Shown piece by piece: positions 8,194 through 16,513 of a stretch of DNA of 55,462 nucleotides. The translations under genes and the position numbers were made by a program. The DNA is from Microbacterium testaceum (lineage in GTDB: Bacteria; Actinomycetota; Actinomycetes; Actinomycetales; Microbacteriaceae). The DNA lies in contig NZ_LDRU01000058.1 of assembly GCF_001476285.1 (NCBI RefSeq), positions 1-55,462 on the forward strand, in the 5' to 3' direction. The notes below the pieces were generated by a model. That model searched no databases. It had not been told where the DNA came from and saw nothing but the letters and a program-made list of their open reading frames with translations. Position 1 is the stretch's first letter; every line of letters starts with the position of its first letter.

Positions 8194-10470
8194 CTATCGG
8201 AGAAGAGCAGAGGCCGTCGCGGGATAGGTCGCGTGGAAGAGATGAGTGCCCGCCCCGACCCTGATGTCGAGGTCTAACAGGTCCACTTGCGCCCTCGTGC
8301 CCTGCGGGACGACGACTTCGAGCCGGATGCCGTCCGCCTCGCGGTTCCACCTCACAGCGGCGCCTCCGTACGGCGTCATGACCTCGGTCTCGGCCCAGTC
8401 CACGCCGTCCACCGGACGAGGGGCGACGAGGATCTCGCCGTAGCCCGGCTCCGCAGGAGCGAGCCCTCCGAGGACACGATGCATCCAGTCCGCGACAGCA
8501 CCCAAGGCGTAGTGGTTGAAGGAGGTCATCTCCCCCGGGTTCACGGTCCCGTCCGGGAGCATCGAGTCCCACCGCTCCCAGATCGTCGTCGCCCCCATCC
8601 GAACGGGATAGAGCCACGACGGACACTCCCTCTGCAGGAGCAGGCGTCCGGCCGTCGGCACTTGGCCCGTCGAGCTGAGAGCATCGAGAATGAACGGCGT
8701 GCCGGCGAAACCGGTGGAGATCCGGTAGTCGCTCTTGGCGACGAGCTCGGCCAGACGGGCACCCGCCCACTGCCGTTCCTCCTCATTCAGCAGACCGAAG
8801 ACGATGCTCAAGGCGTACGCGGTCGTGCAGTCGTTCCGCAGACGCTTGAGCGCTGCATCGACGTAGGCGACGCGGTACGCCGCGCGGACGCGCCCGGCGA
8901 GTGCGTCGAGCACGTCCCGATCATCGAAGCGCTCGAGGACCTCAGCGCTTCGCGCCGTGAGAACGACCGTGCGGTAGAAACTGGCCGTGGCGACGAGACC
9001 GGTGTCGGCCTTCGCCTTCTCCGGCGACTCCGGTGGGGCATCCGGATCGAGCCAGTCTCCGAACTGGAACCCCTCGTCCCAGAGGCCCGAGGGCGATAGC
9101 AGGGACTCGACCCGCCGCACGTGGGCGAGCATCGAGTCGAAGGACTCCTCGAGGACCCGGAGATCGCCGTTCGCCTGCCACACCGCCCACGGCACCCAGA
9201 CGGCCGCGTCGCTCCAGATGGCTGTCGAGTCCATGGGCGTGAACTCCGGCGGCATCCCGGCGTGCTTGAGCACATCGGGGACGACGTAGGGCACGAGACC
9301 GCCCTGCGCCTGCTGCTCCGCTCGGAGGTCGCGCAGCCAATCACGCAGGAAGTCTCCGACGTCGAAGAGGAACGCTGCGGTCGGTGCGAAGACGGCGATG
9401 TCACCGGTCCACCCCAGACGCTCATCGCGCTGGGGGCAGTCGGAGGGAATGTCGAGGAAGTTGCCGCGGGTGCTCCATACGACATTGCGGTGCAGCGTGT
9501 TGAGCGCTTCGTTGGAGCTGCGGAACGTCCCGATCCGCGGCATCTCCGAACTCACCACCACCGCGGTGAGCGCGGACGGGTCGAAGGCCTCGACCCCTCC
9601 GGGCCAGCCGTCGATCTGCACGTAGCGGAAGCCGTGGAAAGTAAAGGTGGGTTCGAAAACATCGCGACCGCCCGACAGCACGAATCGATCGGTCGCCGTC
9701 GCAGACCGTAGCGGGCGGAGTGCGAGTTCGCCGTCTTCCAGCACCTCGGCGTGGCGGAGAACGATCTCCGAACCGCGTTCGCCCGTCACCTCGCATCGCA
9801 CCCAACCGACCAGATTCTGGCCGAAATCCACGATGAGAGCGCCGGATGGAGACGTCCATGTGGCCTTGGGCGACACCTCTCCCTGACGGCGAACGGGCGG
9901 ACCGACGTATGGCTCGAAGCGAGACAAGTCATCCTCGAGGAGGCGCACGGGAACCGACGCCCCCGGGGTCTCGCGGAGCCGGGCGTCGATCGTCTGACCA
10001 CGGTAGAGGTCGTCGCTGATCGTGGCGCTTCCGCGAGCGGCCCACGTGGCGTCCGTCCCGAAGAGGCGCACGCTGCCGTCCTCGTAGCGCACCTCGAGCT
10101 CGGCGATGCCGGCGAGGTCGTCACCGTAGACCGCCGAAGCCCCCATCCATGTGAGGTTGCCGCGGTACCACCCGTTGCCGAGCTCGAGTTCGATCTCCAC
10201 GTCGGAACGGTCGCGCACCAGCTCGATCACGTCGGCTTCGGCGACGCGGATGCGCCACTCGTAACTCGACCACCCCGGCGTGAGGACGTCTTCGGACACC
10301 GCGGCTCCGTCGATACGAGCCTCCACGATGCCGAGTGCGGAATACCGAAGCACCGCCGATACGACGGGACTTGCCGAGGCGATGTCCACGCGCGCATGCA
10401 GGACGGGCGCGGAGTCGAGCGCTGCACCGGGTGTGATCAGAGAAGCGACGGAGAACGGCGACCCGGTCAT
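8194..10470 (-). CDS. Alpha-L-rhamnosidase, GH78
   Basis: The 758-residue GH78 enzyme removes terminal alpha-L-rhamnose from oligosaccharides or glycosides. It has no signal peptide, so it should act in the cytoplasm on imported sugars. N-terminal beta-sandwich domains contain LGNGWYRGNLTWMG and VDFGQNLVGWVR. The (alpha/alpha)6 barrel carries DIPSDCPQRDERLGWTGD with the general acid Glu, DSTAIWSDAAVWVPW, and GATTIWERWDSM. The C-terminal SFNHYALGAVADWMHR is typical. The start MTGSPFSVASL overlaps the stop of the permease gene by 4 bp, so importer and rhamnosidase are co-translated. This implies that the ABC system brings in rhamnose-containing oligosaccharides. Confidence 0.93.
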   Translation of the reverse strand: MTGSPFSVASLITPGAALDSAPVLHARVDIASASPVVSAVLRYSALGIVEARIDGAAVSEDVLTPGWSSYEWRIRVAEADVIELVRDRSDVEIELELGNGWYRGNLTWMGASAVYGDDLAGIAELEVRYEDGSVRLFGTDATWAARGSATISDDLYRGQTIDARLRETPGASVPVRLLEDDLSRFEPYVGPPVRRQGEVSPKATWTSPSGALIVDFGQNLVGWVRCEVTGERGSEIVLRHAEVLEDGELALRPLRSATATDRFVLSGGRDVFEPTFTFHGFRYVQIDGWPGGVEAFDPSALTAVVVSSEMPRIGTFRSSNEALNTLHRNVVWSTRGNFLDIPSDCPQRDERLGWTGDIAVFAPTAAFLFDVGDFLRDWLRDLRAEQQAQGGLVPYVVPDVLKHAGMPPEFTPMDSTAIWSDAAVWVPWAVWQANGDLRVLEESFDSMLAHVRRVESLLSPSGLWDEGFQFGDWLDPDAPPESPEKAKADTGLVATASFYRTVVLTARSAEVLERFDDRDVLDALAGRVRAAYRVAYVDAALKRLRNDCTTAYALSIVFGLLNEEERQWAGARLAELVAKSDYRISTGFAGTPFILDALSSTGQVPTAGRLLLQRECPSWLYPVRMGATTIWERWDSMLPDGTVNPGEMTSFNHYALGAVADWMHRVLGGLAPAEPGYGEILVAPRPVDGVDWAETEVMTPYGGAAVRWNREADGIRLEVVVPQGTRAQVDLLDLDIRVGAGTHLFHATYPATASALLR

Positions 10471-11303
10471 CCCTTCACCGCCCCACTGGTCATTCCGGCG
10501 ACGATCTGGCGGTTGAAGAAGATGTACATGATGAGGGGAGGGATCGTGATGAGGAGGATGTCGGCGAAGAGGAGGTTGTACTGGTTCGCCGCCATGCCGC
10601 CGGCGTAGTTGTAGAGGGTGAGCTGGACGGTCGCGTTCTGATCGCCGGGGAGGAAGTAGAGCGGGTTGGCGAAGTCGTTGAAGACAGCGACCGACTGCAC
10701 GACGATCGACGTCACGATCACCGGCTTCAGCAACGGCAGCACGACACGGAAGAACAGACGGATGGGACCCGCGCCGTCGATCACCGCGGCCTCGTCCAAC
10801 TCCCGCGGGATCGTGGCCACGAAGGCGCGGAACAGCAGGATGCAGAAGGACAGACCGAACGTCGCCTCGATGAGGACGAGTCCGGGCAGCGTCTTGAACA
10901 ATCCCAGGCGCTGCAGCACCCAGATGGTGGGGACGACCGCCGGCGGGACGATGAGTCCGGCGAGCACGAAGAAGGTGATGACGCCGTTCCATCTCGACTG
11001 ACGACGCGACAGGATGTAGCCGACCATCGCGGACAGCACGACCATGATCGTCACGCTCGCCACCGTCAAGACGATGCTGTTGACGAAGGCGCGCACGAGG
11101 AGGCCGTTGCGGTCCGACAGGACGGTGACGATGTTGTCCCAGAGCACCCACTTGTCCGGGAGCGAGAAACCGAGGAGCGAAGCGCCCTGCGTTGTCTTCG
11201 ATGCCGTGATGAGAATGAAGGCGAACGGCACAAGGAAGACCAGTACCGAGACGGCGATGGCCACGGCGCCGACGATCCATCGGCGCAGCTGTGTCCGCCT
11301 CAT
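10467..11303 (-). CDS. Carbohydrate ABC transporter permease, MalG type
   Basis: The 278-residue CUT1-family permease has about six membrane helices. The EAA loop is visible as IPRELDEAAVIDGAGPIRLFFRVVLPLLKP, split here across the two halves of the motif, and the C-terminus SGAVKG is typical of MalG proteins. It forms a heterodimer with the MalF-like product of the adjacent gene. The start at MRRTQLRRW overlaps the stop of that gene by 4 bp, and its own stop overlaps the GH78 start. No ATPase gene is present in the locus; CUT1 systems commonly share a housekeeping MsmK/MsiK ATPase encoded elsewhere. Confidence 0.9.
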   Translation of the reverse strand: MRRTQLRRWIVGAVAIAVSVLVFLVPFAFILITASKTTQGASLLGFSLPDKWVLWDNIVTVLSDRNGLLVRAFVNSIVLTVASVTIMVVLSAMVGYILSRRQSRWNGVITFFVLAGLIVPPAVVPTIWVLQRLGLFKTLPGLVLIEATFGLSFCILLFRAFVATIPRELDEAAVIDGAGPIRLFFRVVLPLLKPVIVTSIVVQSVAVFNDFANPLYFLPGDQNATVQLTLYNYAGGMAANQYNLLFADILLITIPPLIMYIFFNRQIVAGMTSGAVKG

Positions 11304-12241
11304 GACTCCACCCCCCGACGGCCGATGTAGGAGGCGAGAGGGATCATGATCGCCGCCACGATGACGAAGAGGACGACGTTGCCCGCGGTCGAGAGTCCGT
11401 AGAAGCCCGCTTGGTACTGCTTGTAGATGACGGATGCCACCACATCGGAGCTGAAGCCCGGGCCTCCCTTGGTCATCGCCCAGATGAGGTCGAACGAGCG
11501 CAGACCGCCGATGAGGGAGAGGATGATGACGGTTCCGGTGGCGGGCCACGACAGCGGGAAGATGATGCTCCGGAAAACGGTCCACGCACCCGCCCCATCG
11601 ACGCGGGCCGCCTCGAAGTACTCCTGCGGAATCGCCACGATGCCCGCGATGTAGATGAGCGTCGCGATACCGAGACCTTTCCAGACGTCGACCAGGGCGA
11701 CCGACAGCAGAGCGAGGTTCGGGTCGGTCAGCCACCCGGGACCCGCGATACCCAAGGCCGCGAGTGCTTGGTTGACCACGCCGTCGAACGGGTCGAGGAG
11801 GACCTTGAAGGTTAGCCCGACGCCGATGGTGGAGACCAGGACGGGGAAGAAGGTGACGGCCCGGAGATATCCGCGGCCGATGAGGTTGCTGGTCAGCAAC
11901 AGGGCCAGGGCGAACCCGAGCACCACTTTCGCGCCGCTGGTGACGACCGCGTAGATCAGGGTGTGGACGAGCGACTGCGAGAGCTGGGGGTCCTGGAAGA
12001 ACTGGACGAAGTTGTCGAGACCGATGAACGTGACATCGAACAGCGTCCACCGCGTGAGACTGAAGTACAGCGACGCGAACGTCGGCACAGCGAACAGCAC
12101 GACGTAGAGCAGGGATGCCGGCAGGTGGAACCAGAGCGGGTAGGTCCGTCGGGCGAAGGGATCGGTGCCGGTTCTCCGCTTGCGGCGGCGGCCGCGGCGG
12201 CGGTCGAGGTCGGGAAGGACCTGAGCCATCGTGCTTGCCAT
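11300..12241 (-). CDS. Carbohydrate ABC transporter permease, MalF type
   Basis: The 313-residue inner-membrane permease has a basic N-terminus (RRRGRRRKRRTG), then six predicted helices and the EAA loop EYFEAARVDGAGAWTVFRSI. The FxSLTRW segment after the first helix and KGGPGFSSDVVASVIYKQY near the end are typical of CUT1 MalF/UgpA proteins. It is the first permease after the binding-protein gene, from which it is separated by a strong hairpin at 12261-12302. Confidence 0.9.
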   Translation of the reverse strand: MASTMAQVLPDLDRRRGRRRKRRTGTDPFARRTYPLWFHLPASLLYVVLFAVPTFASLYFSLTRWTLFDVTFIGLDNFVQFFQDPQLSQSLVHTLIYAVVTSGAKVVLGFALALLLTSNLIGRGYLRAVTFFPVLVSTIGVGLTFKVLLDPFDGVVNQALAALGIAGPGWLTDPNLALLSVALVDVWKGLGIATLIYIAGIVAIPQEYFEAARVDGAGAWTVFRSIIFPLSWPATGTVIILSLIGGLRSFDLIWAMTKGGPGFSSDVVASVIYKQYQAGFYGLSTAGNVVLFVIVAAIMIPLASYIGRRGVES

Positions 12242-12260
12242 GGGTTTCTCCTAGGTGGGT

Positions 12261-12302
12261 GGGGAGCCGGCTGCGAGAGTTCAGGGGGAGAGCCGGCTCC
12301 CC
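12261..12302 (-). terminator. Intercistronic attenuator hairpin between binding protein and permeases
   Basis: Perfect 12-bp arms GGGGAGCCGGCT / AGCCGGCTCCCC enclose an 18-nt loop, between the binding-protein stop (12338) and the MalF start (12241). Such hairpins commonly reduce read-through or protect upstream mRNA, so that binding protein exceeds permease. Confidence 0.65.
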
Positions 12303-12337
12303 GGTCGATCACGAGTGGATTGTGCGCGTGAGGCGCG

Positions 12338-13657
12338 TCACCACCCCTCGATGCCCAGCTGCTGCGCCTGCTTCTTCACGTCCTCGTCGTACGCGGCGGC
12401 GCCGTCGGCGGCCGATCGGATGCCCGATCCGACCTCGACGGAGATGTTCTCGAGGTTCGGTCCCTTGATCGGCGAGAGGAATTCGAGCGCGGAGGCGGAC
12501 TTGCCCCCGTCGACGTACGACGCGATGTCGGAGACGAGCGGAGCGGCATCCGTCGGAACCTTGCAGGTGTCGATGACGTACGGGCCCGCGGCGTTGCCAT
12601 TGGCGTTCTGGATGTCACAGCCCGCGGAGGAGTTCGCGAACGCGATGAACTTCTTCGCGGCGTCGAGCTGCGCACCCTCGGTGGTCTTGGGGATGTACAG
12701 GGCGGACGGCTGCCAGACCGTCAGCGTGGTGTCTGCGGCGGCGTCCGCTGGGAACGGGAAGACTCCGAGATCCGCGATCTGGTCGGGCGCGTCCTGCGCG
12801 AGCTGGCCGAGCACGACCTGAGTCAGCATCGGGTACATGGCCGCCTTGCCGCTGCCCAGCGCAGCGATTCCGTCTGCCGCTGTCGCGGAGGCGAAGTCTT
12901 GATTGAACATCCCGGCGTCGAACGCGTCCTGCAGGTGCTGGAAGCTGGTGAGCGCCGGCTGGTCGGCGTACTTCGCCTTGTTGGCGGTGTACTCCTCAGC
13001 CCACTGCGGGTCCTGCGCGAGGATGTTGCCGAAGTCGCCGAGCACGAAGAGCTGCGAGGTCCACGAGTCACCGTAGGTCTGCTCGACCGGAGTGATGCCG
13101 GCGGCCTTGATCTTCGCGGCGGCGGCCGTGAACGAGGCCCAGTCCTTGGGCACCTCGATGCCCAGGTCGGCGAAGACCTTCTTGTTGTAGACCACGGCCC
13201 CCGCGTACGACGTGCCGAGCGGAGCGCCGTAGAACCCGGCATCCGTGGAGACGACGGCCTTGAAGCCATCCGAGACGTCGGCGGCCCATGACTCGCCGGA
13301 GAGATCCGTCAGGGTCTGGTCGGGGTTCAGCGCCTGGAAGAGGGAGCCGCTGTTGTACAACAGAACGCTGTCCATCTCCCCGGTCGACAGTTGCGTCTTG
13401 ACGAGGTTGTCGCCTTCGGTTCCCGTGGGACGCGGGTCCACCGTGACCGTGATGCCCGGGTTCTCCTTCTGAAAGGCTTCGGCGAGGGCCGTCACGGTCT
13501 TGACCACGGCGGCCTCGTTGTAGACGGAGACGGTCACCTCGGCATTGGCCCCGTCGCCGCCGTTTCCGGCGGAGGAGCAGGCGGCGAGGGATACCGCGAC
13601 CAGGGCGGATGCGGTGAGGGCGGCGCTCGTACGAAGCGCGCTGCTGCGGGACAACAT
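12338..13657 (-). CDS. Extracellular sugar-binding lipoprotein of CUT1 ABC importer
   Basis: The 439-residue lipoprotein has a signal sequence with lipobox VSLAAC (Cys27). It shows the layout of bacterial extracellular solute-binding protein family 1: EVTVSVYNEAAVVKTVTALAEAFQKENPGITV, GAPLGTSYAGAVVYNKKVFADLGIEVPKDWASF, and AALGSGKAAMYP. It delivers oligosaccharides to the MalFG-type permeases that follow. Substrate is inferred from the linked GH78, GH43 and GH39-like enzymes to be a rhamnose- or arabinose-containing oligosaccharide. The promoter region carries two palindromes that the divergent LacI protein probably recognises. Confidence 0.9.
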   Translation of the reverse strand: MLSRSSALRTSAALTASALVAVSLAACSSAGNGGDGANAEVTVSVYNEAAVVKTVTALAEAFQKENPGITVTVDPRPTGTEGDNLVKTQLSTGEMDSVLLYNSGSLFQALNPDQTLTDLSGESWAADVSDGFKAVVSTDAGFYGAPLGTSYAGAVVYNKKVFADLGIEVPKDWASFTAAAAKIKAAGITPVEQTYGDSWTSQLFVLGDFGNILAQDPQWAEEYTANKAKYADQPALTSFQHLQDAFDAGMFNQDFASATAADGIAALGSGKAAMYPMLTQVVLGQLAQDAPDQIADLGVFPFPADAAADTTLTVWQPSALYIPKTTEGAQLDAAKKFIAFANSSAGCDIQNANGNAAGPYVIDTCKVPTDAAPLVSDIASYVDGGKSASALEFLSPIKGPNLENISVEVGSGIRSAADGAAAYDEDVKKQAQQLGIEGW

Positions 13658-13691
13658 GGCTTACCTCTCTGTAAGGGTCAGGACGGCGGGC

Positions 13692-13711
13692 TGTGTAGAT
13701 TGATCTACACA
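13692..13711. promoter_or_regulatory. LacI-family operator O1
   Basis: Perfect palindrome TGTGTAGATTGATCTACACA (9-bp arms around a central TG), in the leader of the sugar-importer operon and upstream of the divergent lacI-type gene. It is a likely roadblock operator. Confidence 0.7.
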
Positions 13712-13738
13712 CGGGTCGGAGTTACCCGCCGCGCTCAA

Positions 13739-13766
13739 GTTAGACGCACTTCCGTGAAAATGTCAA
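13739..13766 (-). promoter_or_regulatory. Probable promoter of the sugar-importer operon
   Basis: On the minus strand a perfect TTGACA (-35, 13766-13761) is followed by a TCTAAC or TAACTT -10-like hexamer with 16-18 bp spacing. A second operator-like palindrome overlaps the -35. Confidence 0.5.
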
Positions 13767-13776
13767 CCGGTCTACA
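13761..13776. promoter_or_regulatory. LacI-family operator O2 (imperfect)
   Basis: TGTCAACCGGTCTACA is a CG-centred imperfect palindrome sharing the TCTACA half with O1. It overlaps the TTGACA -35 of the importer promoter and the 5' end of the longest lacI frame, which fits repression of the importer and autoregulation. Confidence 0.55.
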
Positions 13777-13810
13777 CTGGACACGCCCAGTCATCGACGA
13801 CGGAGACGCT

Positions 13811-14899
13811 TTGACCCCTGCCGCCCTTCCCACCCCCTCGCCCGACGCGACACCACCCGGAGGGATCGCCCCGACCCGGGCCACCATCGAAGACGTCGCG
13901 CGAGCCGCGGGCGTGTCGCGCGCCGCCGTGTCGAAGGTCATCCGGGACGCCTACGGGGTGAGTGATTCGATGCGCGAGCGCGTCAGCGCCGCGATCGCCG
14001 ATCTCGGCTATCGCCCTCGCGTCGCGGCGCGTGCCATGCGCGGATCGAGCCGGACGGTGGGCGTGCAGCTACCGCGCGTCGACAACTCGTTCTTCGCGAG
14101 GATTCTCGTCGGCGTCTTCGATCATCTGGAGGGGACGGGGTACCAGACGATCCTGGCCCCCATGACGCACGCGGCCAACGGGAAGGCAGCCCTCGAGAGC
14201 CTGGTCGACCGGCAGGTGGATGCCATCATCGCGGTCGCCCCCGCGGTGAGTCAGACATGGCTGGAACAACTCGGCCTGCGCGTCCCGCTGGTGCAGATCG
14301 GCCAGCATGACGATCCGGAGCACTACGACGTCGTCACGGGTGACGACGAAGAGGGCAGCCGTCTGGTCATGGCCCACCTGTTCGAACTGGGCCACCGCCG
14401 GATCGCTCATTTCACCGTCGATCAGAGAGCGCTCTCGGACCCACCGGCCGACCCCCACCTCGCCCGCACCCGAATCTACGACGAGCTCATGACCGAGCGC
14501 GGGCTGCCCACCGATACTCGCGCCATCCCCCTGACGGAAGAGGCGGCCTACGCGGAGACGATCTCGCTCCTGTCCCTCGCCGACCCGCCCACGGCCCTGT
14601 TCGCCGGACACGATGAACTCGCGCTCGGCGCCCTGCGTGCAAGTGCCGAGCGGGGCCTCGGACCCGAGGAGTTCTCCGTCGTCGGTTACGACGACGTCCC
14701 CATCGCGTCGCATCCGCTGATCGGACTCACCACCATCGACCAGTTCGGCGAGGAGATGGGCTTCCTCGCGGCCTCGCTGGTGCTCGAGAGGATCTCGGGC
14801 CGCACGGGATCCGTCCTCCGGCAGACGGATCCCGTGCTGCGCGCGCGGCGGTCCAGCGCTCGGATCTCGTCGGCGACGCAGGCGGCAGGCGCCGACTGA
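13811..14899 (+). CDS. LacI-family transcriptional regulator
   Basis: This DNA-binding repressor (362 residues from the chosen start) has an N-terminal helix-turn-helix TIEDVARAAGVSRAAVSKVIRD and hinge GYRPRVAARAMRG. The periplasmic-binding-like effector domain includes VGVQLPRVDNSFFARIL, HLFELGHRRIAHF, FAGHDELALGALRA and VVGYDDVPIASH. It should sense a sugar derived from the plant polysaccharide and control the divergent importer/glycosidase operon through the palindromes at 13692-13711 and 13761-13776. I prefer the TTG at 13811, which has GGAG five bases upstream. An ATG at 13760 in the same frame would place O2 inside the coding sequence and has no ribosome binding site. Confidence 0.88.
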   Translation: MTPAALPTPSPDATPPGGIAPTRATIEDVARAAGVSRAAVSKVIRDAYGVSDSMRERVSAAIADLGYRPRVAARAMRGSSRTVGVQLPRVDNSFFARILVGVFDHLEGTGYQTILAPMTHAANGKAALESLVDRQVDAIIAVAPAVSQTWLEQLGLRVPLVQIGQHDDPEHYDVVTGDDEEGSRLVMAHLFELGHRRIAHFTVDQRALSDPPADPHLARTRIYDELMTERGLPTDTRAIPLTEEAAYAETISLLSLADPPTALFAGHDELALGALRASAERGLGPEEFSVVGYDDVPIASHPLIGLTTIDQFGEEMGFLAASLVLERISGRTGSVLRQTDPVLRARRSSARISSATQAAGAD

Positions 14900-14965
14900 T
14901 CCGTTCTCACCGTGGGCGATGACCTCGTCAGCCACCGGCGCAGCCTTCGCCGTCCCCGAGCCGGA

Positions 14966-14971
14966 TAGCCT
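14966..14971 (+). promoter_or_regulatory. -10 box for leaderless transcript of the MFS gene
   Basis: TAGCCT lies 7 nt before the ATG at 14979 with no Shine-Dalgarno in between, as in the other leaderless-type starts in this window. Confidence 0.4.
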
Positions 14972-14978
14972 GGAACCG

Positions 14979-16421
14979 ATGCCACGGGATGAGAACGCGC
15001 GAAGAAGACTCACCCGGATGCCACCCCAGGGGGCGGTCGTTGCCGTCCTGGCCCTCGCGGGGTTGTGCTCGTCGTTCATGTTCACCCTCGTGGTGCCCAT
15101 CCAGTCGCAGCTCCCGACGCTGCTGAACGCCTCGCGCGACGACACCGCCTGGGTCGTGACCTCGACGCTGCTGGCGGCCGCCGTGTTCACGCCGATCGCC
15201 GGGCGCCTGGGCGACATGTACGGCAAGCGCCGCATGGTGCTCGTGCTCCTCGCGGTGATGATCGCCGGGTCGGTGATCGCTGCTGTCTCGGGCGGCATCG
15301 TCGGTCTGATCGTCGGCCGCGCTCTGCAGGGCGCGGTGGTGGGCGTCGTGCCGCTCGGCATCTCGATCATGCGTGACGTGCTGCACGAGAACCGCGTCGA
15401 CAGCGCGATCGCGCTGATGAGCGCGACTCTCGGCGTCGGGGGTGCGCTCGGACTCCCTATCAGCGCACTGGTCGCCGAGAACACCGACTGGCACTGGCTG
15501 TTCTGGATCGCGGGCGGACTCGGCGCCGTCGTCTTCGCGCTCGTCCTGTGGGTCGTCCCGGTGAGCGTGCTCCGCACGGCCGGACGCTTCGACTACCTCG
15601 GGGCCGTGGGCCTCGCGATCGGCCTGATCGGCGTGCTGCTCGCCGTCTCGCGCGGTAACGCCTGGGGCTGGACCTCGCCTCTCACTCTGGGGCTGGCGGC
15701 CGGAGGCATCCTGATCCTCCTTGTCTGGGGCTGGTACGAACTGCGCGTCGAGAACCCGCTCCTCGACCTGCGCGTCGCCGCGCGCCGTCCGGTCCTGCTC
15801 ACCAACCTCGCCTCGATCGCGATGGGCTTCGCCCTGTTCACCTCGAACGTGGCGTACCCGCAGATGCTCGAGCTGCCACTCGCGACCGGCGTAGGCCTCG
15901 GCCTGTCGCTGCTCGCCGCGAGCCTGGTCGTGATGCCCTCGGGGCTCGTGATGATGGTGCTCTCCCCCATCTCGGGAACCCTCGCCCGCACGATCGGACC
16001 GCGGGTGCTGCTCGTCGCCGGATCGATCTCGCTGATCCTCGCGTACGGCTTCAGCCTCTTCTTCTCGACCGAGGTGTGGCACTTCGTCGTCGCCAACATC
16101 CTCATCGGCTTCGGGATCGGTTTCGGCTACGCGGCCATGCCGATGCTGATCATGCGCGCCGTCCCGCCGAGCGAGACCGGGGCTTCGAACGGGCTGAACG
16201 CCCTCGCGCGCTCGCTCGGGACGAGCACGGCCGCGGCGATCGTCGGCGTCGTCCTCGCGACCCTGTCGACGGGGAACGGCGACACCCGCGTCCCCACGGC
16301 TCAGGCGTTCCAGGTGTCGTTCCTCCTCGGGATCGGCGCGGCGGCCGTCGCCCTCGTCCTGGCCTTGTTCATCCCGACGCGCGAGAACCCGGCCGGCGAG
16401 CGGGCATCCCTGCCCGAGTGA
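14979..16421 (+). CDS. MFS transporter, DHA2-type drug/metabolite exporter
   Basis: The 480-residue integral membrane protein of the major facilitator superfamily probably exports small compounds using the proton gradient. It has the motif-A loop GRLGDMYGKRRMVL after helix 2, and a motif-C-like LGVGGALGLPISALVAE segment in helix 5 that marks antiporters. About 14 hydrophobic segments suggest the DHA2 subgroup. I start at MPRDENARRR, just downstream of a TAGCCT box; the frame is open for 20 more codons. It follows the lacI gene in the same direction, but nothing ties its substrate to the sugar locus. Confidence 0.82.
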   Translation: MPRDENARRRLTRMPPQGAVVAVLALAGLCSSFMFTLVVPIQSQLPTLLNASRDDTAWVVTSTLLAAAVFTPIAGRLGDMYGKRRMVLVLLAVMIAGSVIAAVSGGIVGLIVGRALQGAVVGVVPLGISIMRDVLHENRVDSAIALMSATLGVGGALGLPISALVAENTDWHWLFWIAGGLGAVVFALVLWVVPVSVLRTAGRFDYLGAVGLAIGLIGVLLAVSRGNAWGWTSPLTLGLAAGGILILLVWGWYELRVENPLLDLRVAARRPVLLTNLASIAMGFALFTSNVAYPQMLELPLATGVGLGLSLLAASLVVMPSGLVMMVLSPISGTLARTIGPRVLLVAGSISLILAYGFSLFFSTEVWHFVVANILIGFGIGFGYAAMPMLIMRAVPPSETGASNGLNALARSLGTSTAAAIVGVVLATLSTGNGDTRVPTAQAFQVSFLLGIGAAAVALVLALFIPTRENPAGERASLPE

Positions 16422-16513
16422 GCGTCAAGCCCCGCGCCGGCCTTCGCCGAGAGGGACGAACGGGTCTAGCGACTGAGCGTCTCGGCATCCACGTGGCCGA
16501 CCCGACTCGGATG

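Noticed and set aside
8194..11280. Extended frame upstream of the GH78 gene
   Set aside because: The extra N-terminal part is the out-of-frame permease gene; the rhamnosidase starts at 10470 in a 4-bp overlap.
13760..13810. ATG 13760 as the start of the lacI-type gene
   Set aside because: It lacks a ribosome binding site and would place an operator and the divergent -35 in the coding region; TTG 13811 has GGAG upstream. It cannot be fully excluded.
14069..15577. 502-codon minus-strand frame across lacI and the MFS gene
   Set aside because: It is antisense to two well-supported genes and has a compositionally biased sequence with no motifs.
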